The notes under the pieces are model-generated. The model was given only the letters and a program-made list of their open reading frames with translations, did no database searches and was not told the DNA's origin. Of a stretch of 64,000 nt of DNA, positions 34,159 through 42,711 are shown piece after piece. The number at the start of each line of letters is the position of its first letter. Positions within the stretch are counted from its first letter, which is position 1. Position numbers and translations under genes: made by a program. The DNA comes from an uncultured Clostridium sp. (GTDB lineage: Bacteria > Bacillota > Clostridia > Lachnospirales > Lachnospiraceae). The stretch covers positions 1-64,000 of the forward strand of contig UPYT01000011.1 in assembly GCA_900538475.1 (NCBI GenBank). The letters are read 5' to 3'.

Positions 34159-35184
34159 TTATTTCCGTACTGACAGTACGTCCTTTTCATATTTCTCAAT
34201 CTCTTCAAACATCTGGCTGTCCACAGCTACCTGGCAGCGGCGGCAGTATTCTTCCCAAACCTCTCCCAGCGGGTACATTTTCAGGTTCTCCTGCATTACC
34301 ATCAGCTCTGTCATACGGTTCTCCTCCTGCAGTCTGCGAAGCTCTGCATACGGAGTGCACAAAGCAGAAAGCAGAGCCTTCTGGAAGCTGCGGAAACCAA
34401 CTGCCCATGCAGGCAGGTTCATTTCTTCTCTTAAAAGATAAATTTCCCTCTTCTGCTTTTCCAGCCATCTGCTGATGGCAGTATAATCCATCACGCCGGT
34501 GCCCAGAGCTTCCGGCTGATAGATTTTCCTCCCATCCAAGCTGAAATCCTTAATATGCATCACATCTACAAAATCGCCCACAGCCTCCAGCCACTGGGTC
34601 CAATAAGCGCCCTGAAAGGTTTTCTCCGGATGCTTCAGCAAATTTGAAGCATCAAAAATGATTCTAAGATGAGCCGCATCTCCGACTTTTTCCAGAACCT
34701 CCATCGTGGTTTCCAAATTCTCCAGAGGATGCCAACAGACTGGCTCAATCGCCAGGGGCATATCTACGCGAACTGCCTCCTCCACAACCCGGAGAATGCT
34801 GTCCATCATAAATGGCTTCCACTGCTGCCTCAGTTCCCAGTTCAGCCGGGGATAGGCTGTTTCCGTTCCTACTACGTGTGCCCCCAGCTCCTTTGCCCAG
34901 GTCATGCTTTTTTTCAGCGTATCTACTGCATAGCTGCGGACCTCTTCATCTGGATTTCCCAAATCCATATAGCAGCCAAAGACTGCAATATCAATCTTCT
35001 GCTTTTCAAAAGACCTCCGGATCTGCTCCAGCTTTTCCGCAGTAATATCTTCATAACCTTCTATGCCCAGAAAGGCCTTGGGAAGGGCCAGCTGAGCAGC
35101 CTCATACTCCTCGTCATGAAGCAGTCCGTCCAGTTCCCCGATTTCTCTCCGGCCAAAATCATGGGCGCGTACCTCTATTTTCAT
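34159..35184 (-). CDS. Sugar phosphate isomerase/epimerase-like TIM-barrel protein (AP endonuclease 2 family)
   Basis: 341 residues from ATG 35184 (AAGGAG seven bases upstream); a GTG one codon earlier is less well placed. Xylose-isomerase-like TIM barrel with probable metal ligands in LAIEPVCWHP, RIIFDASNLLKHP, DVMHIKDFSLDG and YLLREEMN. Roughly 80 residues after the barrel form a helical C-terminal extension. Context (rhaD, rhaM, TRAP, GH105 stub) suggests work on rhamnose or a hexuronate-derived sugar, but the exact reaction is not known. Confidence 0.82.
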   Translation of the reverse strand: MKIEVRAHDFGRREIGELDGLLHDEEYEAAQLALPKAFLGIEGYEDITAEKLEQIRRSFEKQKIDIAVFGCYMDLGNPDEEVRSYAVDTLKKSMTWAKELGAHVVGTETAYPRLNWELRQQWKPFMMDSILRVVEEAVRVDMPLAIEPVCWHPLENLETTMEVLEKVGDAAHLRIIFDASNLLKHPEKTFQGAYWTQWLEAVGDFVDVMHIKDFSLDGRKIYQPEALGTGVMDYTAISRWLEKQKREIYLLREEMNLPAWAVGFRSFQKALLSALCTPYAELRRLQEENRMTELMVMQENLKMYPLGEVWEEYCRRCQVAVDSQMFEEIEKYEKDVLSVRK

Positions 35185-35198
35185 CACAATTCTCCTTT

Positions 35199-35531
35199 TT
35201 ACATTCCCAGGCCTTCTGCCAGAGTCAGAAGAGGAGTGGTCGTATTGATATTTTTGGATGGCAGACCTTCCCGGATATTGTCCTCAAACCAGTGATACAG
35301 GAAATCCCGGTACTCCTGATTGTTCTTTACCTTCATAATCTTTAACAGCCCGTAAAGACCTACTCCCTGGGGCCAGTCCCACTCTTTAATCCCAAAATCT
35401 CTGCGGAAAAAACCAATTTTTTCTCCGCCGGCCTCCAGCTCCTTTTCATCCTCCGGACCGCCCAGATTCATCAGCTTCTGGATCACCAGATCCAGCTTTT
35501 TCTCCAGTTCTGCCTGATTAATTCCTTTCAT
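35199..35531 (-). pseudogene. N-terminal stub of a GH88/105 glycoside hydrolase
   Basis: Only 110 residues, against about 370 in the intact paralogue at 28996. The fragment RRDFGIKEWDWPQGVGLYGL and NINTTTPLLTLAEGLGM matches the first barrel helices of the family, then a stop occurs and the next gene's ribosome site follows at once. All catalytic residues (the WLDGLYM region) are missing. Start (AAGGAGG, ATGA overlap with the dctQ stop) is intact, so it is still translated. Probably the remnant of a deletion, or a small protein that has kept only the dimerising end. Confidence 0.75.
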
Positions 35532-35995
35532 TTTTTCCTCCTTCTCTGTTTCAGAGAATTTCTCAAACGTTCAATCCCATAGCATACCATCAAAACACCG
35601 CTGACCGGTACGCCTGCGTAGTAAAGCTGCATAGGCATATGCATAGCCGGTGAAATCTGTCCTGCAGAGTTCATCGTTACCATCCAGCCGCCTGCAACCA
35701 TTACAAAAACGCTGAGAACCAAAATCAATGCTTCAATAAATATGTTTGTCATTGCTTTTCCCTTCGGCGAAAAATACTTCACCGCAATATTAATGGACAG
35801 ATGCTTATCTTTTCCGTAGGCATACGGCACACCCAGCATGGTAGTCCAAATCAGAAGATAACGCAGCAGCTCCTCCGTATATTTACTGGGATTATTTAAC
35901 ACAAACCGGGTAATAACCTGCCAGATACATCCAAGCACCATGACTGCTACTAAAAGTCCCAGCACTGTTTCCAGAATTTTATTTAACGTCTTCAT
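35528..35995 (-). CDS. TRAP transporter small permease (DctQ-like)
   Basis: 155 residues with four membrane helices and the DctQ family signature (RFVLNNPSKYTEELLRYLLIWTTMLG). Follows the binding protein by 11 bp (AAGGAGG ribosome site). The large permease DctM, normally the next gene, is absent: its place is taken by the GH105 stub. Without a DctM supplied from elsewhere, the subunit cannot transport. Confidence 0.9.
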   Translation of the reverse strand: MKTLNKILETVLGLLVAVMVLGCIWQVITRFVLNNPSKYTEELLRYLLIWTTMLGVPYAYGKDKHLSINIAVKYFSPKGKAMTNIFIEALILVLSVFVMVAGGWMVTMNSAGQISPAMHMPMQLYYAGVPVSGVLMVCYGIERLRNSLKQRRRKK

Positions 35996-36006
35996 TCCGT
36001 ACCTCC

Positions 36007-37029
36007 TTATTCAGCATATTTCTGAATATCATCGTAAAGTTCCTTATAGCTTTCTCCCTTTGCACAGAACTTTTCATGCACCGGCTGTACTGCCTCAATA
36101 AATGCAGTTTTGTCAATATCCCGGTAAACATGAACACCATGGCTTTCTGCCTCTTCCATAGCTTCTGCCATCATGCCGTTATAAAGATTTTTAAAATTGT
36201 CATTGGCCTTCTGAATGGCTTCTTTCAGATATTCCTGCTGCTCTGGAGTCATTTTATTCCAGATCTTGGTGCTGATGATATAAATATCCGGTGAGTACTG
36301 ATGCTCAGTATAGGTATAGGATTTTACCAGATCCTGATGTTCGTCTACGGTCAGCGCCAGCTCGGTATTTTCTGCGCCGTCTACAATTCCCTGCTGAAGA
36401 GAGCTGTAGGTTTCTCCGCTCGCCATGGGAACCGGTGAACCGCCCATCAGTTCAATCATATCCATGGAAGTGGAGCTGGGCATGGAACGAATTTTCTTTC
36501 CTTTCAGTACTGAAGGATCCGTACAGGCTACATCCTCCTTCAGATAAAAGTTGCGGGAACCGTTGGCATAGTATCCAATAGCAATATAACCGTCCTCCTC
36601 TGTGGAACGAAACAGCGCCTTTACCTTCTCACTCTGCTCACAGGCATCATAATAGTGCTGCTGGCTCTGGAACAGATAGGGAATGGCAAAAATAGAATAC
36701 TCATCCTTAAACTGTCCCAGAGTGTTGGAGCTGACCTTCGCCATATCAAGTACTCCGGCCTTTACCATCTCAATCTCTTCCTTCTCTGTTCCCAGTACAC
36801 CGCTGGCGTAGATGGAAACCTTCAGCTTCTGGCTGGGATCCTCTGCTGCAAATTCTGAAATCTTTGCAATGGAATCTGCAATTTCAGAGCCTTCTGCCTG
36901 GTTATGAGCCAGACGAAGCTCTAAAACATCGCTGTCCGAATCCCCTGCTACTGAAAAAAATGTTGCTCCTACAATCAGAATTCCAGCACAGGTTGCTGCA
37001 ATTCCAAGCGATTTTTTCCAACTTTTCAT
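36007..37029 (-). CDS. TRAP transporter substrate-binding protein (DctP-like)
   Basis: 340 residues from ATG 37029 after AAAAAGGGG, giving a signal peptide (MKSWKKSLGIAATCAGILIV) that ends near FFSVAGDS. The mature fold is DctP: LELRLAHNQAEGSEIADSI, GKKIRSMPSSTSMDMIELMG (the usual Arg that binds the carboxylate), and LQQGIVDGAENTE. Binds an organic acid, in this context plausibly a uronate. Lead gene of the operon dctP-dctQ-GH105 stub-TIM-rhaD-rhaM. Confidence 0.92.
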   Translation of the reverse strand: MKSWKKSLGIAATCAGILIVGATFFSVAGDSDSDVLELRLAHNQAEGSEIADSIAKISEFAAEDPSQKLKVSIYASGVLGTEKEEIEMVKAGVLDMAKVSSNTLGQFKDEYSIFAIPYLFQSQQHYYDACEQSEKVKALFRSTEEDGYIAIGYYANGSRNFYLKEDVACTDPSVLKGKKIRSMPSSTSMDMIELMGGSPVPMASGETYSSLQQGIVDGAENTELALTVDEHQDLVKSYTYTEHQYSPDIYIISTKIWNKMTPEQQEYLKEAIQKANDNFKNLYNGMMAEAMEEAESHGVHVYRDIDKTAFIEAVQPVHEKFCAKGESYKELYDDIQKYAE

Positions 37030-37115
37030 ATTTGTTTTCCCCTTTTTCTTATGAAATGATTCCATAAAATTCCGGACTTTTTCATGAAATCTTCCAGTGT
37101 TTCCTACAATTTTCT

Positions 37116-37127
37116 CATGTATACATG
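37116..37127. promoter_or_regulatory. Candidate GntR-type operator ahead of the TRAP/rhamnose operon
   Basis: CATGTATACATG is a perfect 12-bp palindrome with the TGTATACA-like core used by many FadR/GntR-family regulators. It lies about 87 bp upstream of the dctP ATG. The regulator is not identified; the GntR protein at 45574 is one possibility. Confidence 0.35.
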
Positions 37128-37233
37128 TGATTTGTCTGTAATTCTACTGTATCACAGACCCCAAGCCGTTTCTTCTTAATTGACGGGAATTTTTCATTTT
37201 CAAACTATATTGTACTGAAAGGCTTCCCGAACA

Positions 37234-37280
37234 GAAAAGGCGGTATAGAACAAGGAAATATCTTCCTGTTTTACACCGCC
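37234..37280 (-). terminator. Terminator after the serine hydrolase gene
   Basis: GGCGGTGTAAAACAGGAA-type arm pairs imperfectly with the arm at 37239-37257, closing with GGCGG/CCGCC, and TTTT follows on the minus strand. It separates this unit from the TRAP operon promoter. Confidence 0.6.
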
Positions 37281-37307
37281 CCTCAGGCTTAAGATGCTTC
37301 TCCTATT

Positions 37308-38747
37308 TTATTTTTTTATAACCAGTACAGGCCTCTCCCTGTCCTGCGAATTCATATTCACCCATCGCTCGATCTTCACTTGTTCTTCTTCAAAACGAAT
37401 ACTTACGTGGTCAAAAAATGCCATTTCCGGGAAACGCCACTCCATCATCAGCGTATGGAAATCGCTCCAGTAAGCAATGGCATCAATCCGTAACACTGCC
37501 GGCTCATACTGATGGTGAAGATAGTATCCTGTCATGGTTGTCATTCCATTTATCCAATGATCCAATCCAGCCAAAACCTCATGCCGGCCGCGCCCATCTT
37601 CCATGACATATAGAAGCCGGTCTTCGTCAAAATGAACTTCTATTCGCCGGACTCCATCCTGATTTTTCTCCGGAGTCCAAAAAAAATCCCGAGCTTCCAG
37701 ACCTATATGATTCTTTACAGATATATTTTTTCCCTCCAGCGTCATGCAAAGCCCCTTTTGCCGCAATATCTCTGCCATTTTATGGTCATCCTGCAGCACC
37801 TCTTCATTGGCCTTCACCTTATCAACAATTTCTCTCTGAAACAGTTTCATGGCTGCGTAATGTTCATCTGCTGCCGTAATGGCAAATACCATATCAAGGG
37901 CAGGCACAAGCCCGCAGGTCTGTCCAAACATCCCCCGACCCGCCCAGATATCCTCTGTATGCTCCCAGTGATAATTATATTGAAGGCCGTCCACCGGAGG
38001 AATCGGATCTGCATATCCCATGGCGTAATCTACCCACTTTTCCGGAATCAGCTGTTCTCCCTGCCACCATCCTTTATTCAGATAGAGAAGTCCTATCCGC
38101 AGCATATCTTCTGTTGTCAAGGATACTCCATTTCCTCCAGAGCAAATGCCCTCAGGACTCATCATCCATGGAAATTCCGTCAGACCAATCTTTTTTCCCA
38201 CACGCTCCCAAATCAGTTCTCTGCAGGTCTTTTTTTCCAACAGCTGTACAATATAGGAAAGAATATAGCTGTTTCCGCTGGAATACATATAAACCTCTCC
38301 CGGCTCTTTATCAAAGGGAACCTTAAAATAGGCATCCTTCCAGCTGCTCTTTAATGGACGCCATTCATTTCCACCAATACTGCGCTGCTGTCCGCTTCTC
38401 ATGGTAATCAGATTTCGGATTGTACAGGCACGCAGGTATTCATTAGCGTTTTCCGCATATTCTGGAAAAAACTTTAAAATCGGATCATCCAGATTCAGAA
38501 GTCCGTCTCCATAAGCAAGGGCTGCTGCCGTATTGGTCATAATTTTCGTAAAGGAATGCATGATGTGGGGGATATCCGCCTTGTATGGGGCGTTGTATGC
38601 CTCAAAAATCACCTTTCCATGGCAGGCTATCATGATTCCATGAATTTCTGATTCAGCCTTTTCACAGGCATTTAAAAAATTAATAATATATTCCGGGCGA
38701 ATTCCCTCCCGGAAAGGAAGGGATCGCTCAAGCTCCTGTCTCATCAT
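37308..38747 (-). CDS. Beta-lactamase-family serine hydrolase (cytoplasmic)
   Basis: About 479 residues; of the TTG/ATG/ATG cluster, ATG 38747 is best spaced from AAAGGAG. Class C beta-lactamase/esterase fold with the nucleophile motif SFTK (near residue 67) and the Tyr-Ser-x-Asn-like YSSGNSYIL. The last 130 residues form an extra beta-rich domain. No signal peptide, so it is more likely an esterase or peptidase-like hydrolase inside the cell than an antibiotic resistance enzyme. Pairs with the SLC13-type permease 15 bp upstream, suggesting it acts on the imported compound. Confidence 0.82.
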   Translation of the reverse strand: MMRQELERSLPFREGIRPEYIINFLNACEKAESEIHGIMIACHGKVIFEAYNAPYKADIPHIMHSFTKIMTNTAAALAYGDGLLNLDDPILKFFPEYAENANEYLRACTIRNLITMRSGQQRSIGGNEWRPLKSSWKDAYFKVPFDKEPGEVYMYSSGNSYILSYIVQLLEKKTCRELIWERVGKKIGLTEFPWMMSPEGICSGGNGVSLTTEDMLRIGLLYLNKGWWQGEQLIPEKWVDYAMGYADPIPPVDGLQYNYHWEHTEDIWAGRGMFGQTCGLVPALDMVFAITAADEHYAAMKLFQREIVDKVKANEEVLQDDHKMAEILRQKGLCMTLEGKNISVKNHIGLEARDFFWTPEKNQDGVRRIEVHFDEDRLLYVMEDGRGRHEVLAGLDHWINGMTTMTGYYLHHQYEPAVLRIDAIAYWSDFHTLMMEWRFPEMAFFDHVSIRFEEEQVKIERWVNMNSQDRERPVLVIKK

Positions 38748-38762
38748 CAACAGCTCCTTTTC

Positions 38763-40046
38763 TTAGAAGAATGGGAATACCTGGGGAAGAATTGCCACAC
38801 AGCAGATCCAGGTAATAATCAACAAAGGCCAGCCAAAACGGGCAAAATCCTGGAATTTCAGCTTTGTGAAAACCATCATAGTCTGGTTTGTTCCAGATGC
38901 AATGGGAGTTAAATAGGAACATCCGGCTCCAATGGCAATTGCCAGAACGATGGCCTGTGGATTGGCTCCCAGAGTCTCTGCAATGGAAATGCCAACCGGA
39001 GCAAGCATCCCTGCACAAGCCATGTTGTTCATAAACTGAGTTCCCACAGACGCGCCGATACACAGCACTGCTGTAATCAGATACAGATTTCTGGATTCAC
39101 CGATTACATGGATAATAGCAGTTCCAAACAGATCTCCCAGACCACTCTGATTCATAATAGCAATCATCAGGTTAATACCTGCGCAGAAGAGAATCATATT
39201 GGCATCTAGAGAACTGATTGCCTCCTTTGGAGTTACTATTGTTGTCAGAACAGCAATTGCAATCATGGCATATCCTACAAAGTTGGGATCAATAGAAATC
39301 ACCTTCAGAGATTTCAACACCAGCGCAGCTACAAATACCACGAATGCAGTCCCTACTACCTTCTGCTTGTTCTTCTGCTCTGCCGTCAATGTCTGCGCTA
39401 CAATCTCGTCGCCAAAATCATCATAGGATTTGCACCACCGGTTCATCACTACCATATAGATACCGCCCAGAATAAAAATTGGGATACCAACCCAGGCAAA
39501 ATCCAGCATTCCAAACAACGCCAGTCCGGCCTCCTCTAAAGCGGAGTTTGCATAAACATTCGTAGGGGTTCCAATCAGGGTAATCGCTCCGCCCAAAGTG
39601 GTAGAAAAAATTACAAACAATACCAGCTTGGAAAGGCTGATCCGGTTCTTTCTTGCAATGCTCTTTAACACAGGAAGAAATGCCAGCGCCACATAGCTGT
39701 TTTGAAGCACTGTAGAAATCAGGCCGGAGAACACATATACGATTGCAAAAATCATCATTTCCTTTCGCTTTCCTGTTTGAGAGCTGGTTGCCCGATCCAG
39801 AAAATCGCCAATTACCACATCCAGCCCCGTAGCCGCAATCATACCTGAAAACATACATATAATCACCATCAGATGAAGACTGGAGCTGTTTAATACATTA
39901 TAAACGGCATTAGCATCCATCACCTTTGCCAGAAACGCAATGGGAGCAATACACACAAAGGTCATCCAGTTGGGAAGCTTCGGGTGAGCCAGAACAGCAA
40001 CAAAAATAATCAGGCAGATAAATGCCCAAATCAAAGACATATTCAT
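38763..40046 (-). CDS. SLC13-type (DASS/ArsB-NhaD superfamily) anion permease
   Basis: 427 residues from ATG 40046 (GAAGGAGG upstream). About 11 membrane helices; paired motifs STTLGGAITLIGTPTNVYAN and GAGCSYLTPIASGTNQTMM are the two substrate/sodium-binding loops of this superfamily. Likely imports an organic or inorganic anion. The promoter lies at 40114-40143, just after a LysR gene that probably regulates it. Confidence 0.85.
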   Translation of the reverse strand: MNMSLIWAFICLIIFVAVLAHPKLPNWMTFVCIAPIAFLAKVMDANAVYNVLNSSSLHLMVIICMFSGMIAATGLDVVIGDFLDRATSSQTGKRKEMMIFAIVYVFSGLISTVLQNSYVALAFLPVLKSIARKNRISLSKLVLFVIFSTTLGGAITLIGTPTNVYANSALEEAGLALFGMLDFAWVGIPIFILGGIYMVVMNRWCKSYDDFGDEIVAQTLTAEQKNKQKVVGTAFVVFVAALVLKSLKVISIDPNFVGYAMIAIAVLTTIVTPKEAISSLDANMILFCAGINLMIAIMNQSGLGDLFGTAIIHVIGESRNLYLITAVLCIGASVGTQFMNNMACAGMLAPVGISIAETLGANPQAIVLAIAIGAGCSYLTPIASGTNQTMMVFTKLKFQDFARFGWPLLIITWICCVAILPQVFPFF

Positions 40047-40113
40047 ACGATATCCTCCTTCAAGAAACTGCACTGTATTTTACTCTGCTGGCCGGCATCG
40101 TTTTGATAAACCC

Positions 40114-40143
40114 AGTATAAGCTCTTTCGGCAGATTTCGCCAA
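40114..40143 (-). promoter_or_regulatory. Promoter of the permease/serine hydrolase unit
   Basis: Minus strand: -35 TTGGCG (40138-40143), 18-bp spacer, -10 TATACT (40114-40119). It begins directly beyond the lysR terminator hairpin. Confidence 0.5.
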
Positions 40144-40150
40144 TGCTGAA

Positions 40151-40182
40151 ATAAAATAAGGGTATAGCATAATGCTATACCC
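40151..40182 (-). terminator. lysR terminator overlapping its stop codon
   Basis: GGGTATAGCAT and ATGCTATACCC (40160-40182) form a nearly loopless stem and the minus strand continues TTATTTTATTT. The TAG stop of the regulator lies inside the stem. Confidence 0.65.
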
Positions 40183-41137
40183 TCAACTTTCCAGCATCTC
40201 CCAATCTGGAAAAAATCGTCCTTTCTCCTTCCTGAAGTGCCGCCTTAATGCAGGAAATACAATAGGTTTCCTCTGGTGAAAAAAACTTGGTTTGAAGAGA
40301 AAGAACAGCTGCACAAGACAGCTCATCTCCTCCTACCTGGTAAAAATTCAGTCGCTCTGCCCGATTGACATAGGCAAGATGTCCCGTAGCCACAATACAG
40401 CAGCCCAGTCCGCTTTCTGCTGCCTGAATCGCCAGGGGACTGCTTGTTACCAAAAGCCTGGGCACAATAGGATACTTCATCTGATGAGCCAGTCGGTCAA
40501 TTCCCTTTCTGACAGAAGTGGTTTCTTCTTGAAGGATAAAATCCATTTTCGGAAGCTTCCCCAGATTTATCTTCGGAAACACCTCCTTTTTTCCCTTCTC
40601 CGTATAGGCGCTGATATCATAACGGTCAGGAACAATCAAAATATACGGTTCCCGAACCAACATATCGATTCCAAAATCGGAATTCAACTCCAACGCCGGA
40701 CCTATGACAAAGTCATACTTTCCTTCTCTCAAAGCTACCTCAATATCCTTTGACATAATATTGTACATCTCTACATCGCATCCCGGATATCGTTTTTTCA
40801 CCTTTTCAGCCACATTATATGCGGAAAGAGAAGCTGAATTCAATGTCATTCCCACTCGAATCCGATTGGTATTTTTACGCTGAAACTCTCTCAGCTCATG
40901 CTCCATGGTTCCCCGAAGAAGCTTGATTTCCTTAGCATATTTCAGATAGATTTTCCCAGCCTCAGTCAACTCCGTTCCATTAATTGTCCGGACAAACAGA
41001 CTGAATCCCAGCTCATTTTCCAGATTGGAAAGATACCTGCTCAAAGAAGGCTGACTGATATAAAGCACCTCTGCCGCCTGCGAAATGCTTCTGCACTCCG
41101 CCACCGCAATCACATAATCAATGTCCCGTTCCATCAT
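40175..41137 (-). CDS. LysR-family transcriptional regulator
   Basis: About 320 residues. N-terminal winged helix-turn-helix ISQAAEVLYISQPSLSRYLSNLENELG and a C-terminal type 2 periplasmic-binding-like effector domain (IRVGMTLNSASLSAYNVAEK; LVTSSPLAIQAAESGLGCCIV). The frame opens at 41164; ATG 41137 (or 41134) beside AGGAGGAG gives the normal distance to the DNA-binding domain. Lies directly upstream of the SLC13-type permease in the same direction, so that unit is the probable target. Confidence 0.87.
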   Translation of the reverse strand: MMERDIDYVIAVAECRSISQAAEVLYISQPSLSRYLSNLENELGFSLFVRTINGTELTEAGKIYLKYAKEIKLLRGTMEHELREFQRKNTNRIRVGMTLNSASLSAYNVAEKVKKRYPGCDVEMYNIMSKDIEVALREGKYDFVIGPALELNSDFGIDMLVREPYILIVPDRYDISAYTEKGKKEVFPKINLGKLPKMDFILQEETTSVRKGIDRLAHQMKYPIVPRLLVTSSPLAIQAAESGLGCCIVATGHLAYVNRAERLNFYQVGGDELSCAAVLSLQTKFFSPEETYCISCIKAALQEGERTIFSRLGDAGKLRV

Positions 41138-41334
41138 CTCCTCCTGAATCAAGGGCACATCCATTATATATAGATGCTTCCCATTTCCCTGAAAAAGATA
41201 GAAAAAGTCACCAGCCGGAGTGTGTTCCCGGGATATTCAAAGTGAGACCGGACACCTCCGATACAGCCGAAACTGCACTCCTCCCGGAACTGGCGACAGC
41301 TTTATTTTACCACCAGATGATTCCAGTGACAAGA

Positions 41335-42342
41335 TCATTCTTTTCCCGCTCCAGCCAGACAAGCCTCTGTCGAAAGGCTCCCTCTCTGCCCTGCCGCATT
41401 CTCCAGAATCTCCATCATCATAACCGTATGCTTCATCATTTCCCGGCAGGAACTCCAGTCCTTTCTGTGAAGCTGACCTGCAAATTCCGCCATTTCTCCT
41501 GTCAATGTCCCCGGTGCCGGATCCTCTGCCAGAAGCCGCTGCTCGCCATCCACAGTGATCTCTGCCCGTGCCGCCGAGCTTACAGGTCCCTCAATTCGAA
41601 TCCAGCCCTTTGTTCCCTGGATAAGGGCCCCGCAGGGGCTGGAAGAATCCTTGGCCCCGCTGCAGATTCCCAGAAAGTTTCCATACTTCAAAACTGCCGT
41701 TCCTGAGGTATCCACTCCATTAAATCCAAGATTTGCATAATAATCCACCTCTTCCGGCCTTCCAAACAAACCTGTCACGAAATGGAAATTATAAAGATTA
41801 ATGTCATACAGACATCCTCCGCTGCAGGCAGGATCAAAAGCCGGAAGAACAATCCCCTGTTCATACTGTCTGTACCGGCTGGATATTCTGGAATAATTAC
41901 ACTGTACCATTTTCACAGCTCCAATCTCTCCCAAATGCCTCTTTACCGCCTGAAAAACGGGAGAATAGGGAATCTTAAAAGCCTCCCACAAAAAAAGTCC
42001 TTTTTCATCAGCCAGAGCTGCCAGCTCTTTTGCTTCGCAGGCTGTCACAGTAAAAGGCTTCTCGCAGATCACATGCTTTCCCGCTTCCAATGCCTTTTTT
42101 GCATATTCATAATGCATTTGATTAACAATTCCAATATAAACAGTATCCATATCCTCCCGTTCCAGAAAGGTTCTGTAATCCGTATCCACAGCTGGTATTC
42201 CAAACTCTTCAGCCAGATCTCGCCCCTTCTCCAGGCTCTTCGCCCGAACACAGATAGCTGACAATTCGATCTCCGAAATCCCTTTTATATCCTGAAGCAT
42301 CCGTCTTACTATCATGCCATTTCCTGTAATTCCAATCCGCAT
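41335..42342 (-). CDS. Gfo/Idh/MocA-family NAD(P)-dependent oxidoreductase
   Basis: 335 residues. Rossmann N-terminus MRIGITGNGMIVRRMLQDI, the signature AGKHVICEKPFTVTACEAKE with the catalytic EKP lysine near residue 93, and a C-terminal alpha/beta domain with SGGCLYDINLYNFHF. Acts on a sugar or cyclitol; the substrate cannot be inferred. ATG follows AAGGGAGAAAG. A further 197 bp up to the lysR start hold no recognisable gene. Confidence 0.9.
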   Translation of the reverse strand: MRIGITGNGMIVRRMLQDIKGISEIELSAICVRAKSLEKGRDLAEEFGIPAVDTDYRTFLEREDMDTVYIGIVNQMHYEYAKKALEAGKHVICEKPFTVTACEAKELAALADEKGLFLWEAFKIPYSPVFQAVKRHLGEIGAVKMVQCNYSRISSRYRQYEQGIVLPAFDPACSGGCLYDINLYNFHFVTGLFGRPEEVDYYANLGFNGVDTSGTAVLKYGNFLGICSGAKDSSSPCGALIQGTKGWIRIEGPVSSAARAEITVDGEQRLLAEDPAPGTLTGEMAEFAGQLHRKDWSSCREMMKHTVMMMEILENAAGQRGSLSTEACLAGAGKE

Positions 42343-42357
42343 AACTTTCTCCCTTCT

Positions 42358-42388
42358 GTAGCTCTGATGCCTCGTCCTGAACAGTTAC
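42358..42388 (-). repeat. Solo-end fragment of the palindromic repeat
   Basis: Contains the outer end GTCCTGAACAGTTAC preceded by TGATGCC, matching the corresponding end of copy B; the other end (GTAGCT at 42358) is doubtful and no 8-bp duplication is visible. It sits 16 bp upstream of the Gfo/Idh/MocA start codon. Confidence 0.5.
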
Positions 42389-42498
42389 AATTTCTGTATT
42401 GTTCTATTATATCAGATTATTCTTAATTACAACAATCCCATGAAAGAAAATTTATATGCCATCGTTGCATTTTCTGCCTTCCCATATTATAATAAAAC

Positions 42499-42651
42499 GT
42501 AATTGTTCAGAACGGCGAGAGAACTGACAGGAACAGCCGTATCAAGCTTGCTTGTAAGCGGATTTTCCCGCCAGTTCTCTCATCGAAGGAATCTCCGGTG
42601 CTTCTTGTTCGGCTTTGCCGGACAAGACGATGCCCCGTCCTGAATAGTTGC
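42499..42651 (-). repeat. Full-length 153-bp palindromic MITE-like element, copy B
   Basis: Inverted relative to copy A and the same length. Flanked by a perfect 8-bp duplication AATAAAAC (42491-42498 and 42652-42659). The long internal stem pairs 42517-42533 with 42565-42581; its arm sequences differ from copy A yet stay complementary. It occupies the leader region of the DAHP synthase gene, ending 60 bp before its start codon. Confidence 0.87.
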
Positions 42652-42711
42652 AATAAAACGTAAATCTTGCAAATGGCAAGGGAATGTAGATTATACAAAG
42701 GAGATACTGCG

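Noticed and set aside
41165..41334. Small gene or regulatory RNA between Gfo/Idh/MocA and lysR
   Set aside because: No ribosome site with a plausible ORF and no recognisable riboswitch or T-box elements on either strand.
42358..42388. Complete short copy of the palindromic repeat
   Set aside because: Only one end is convincing and the flanking octamers do not match, so it is listed as a fragment only.
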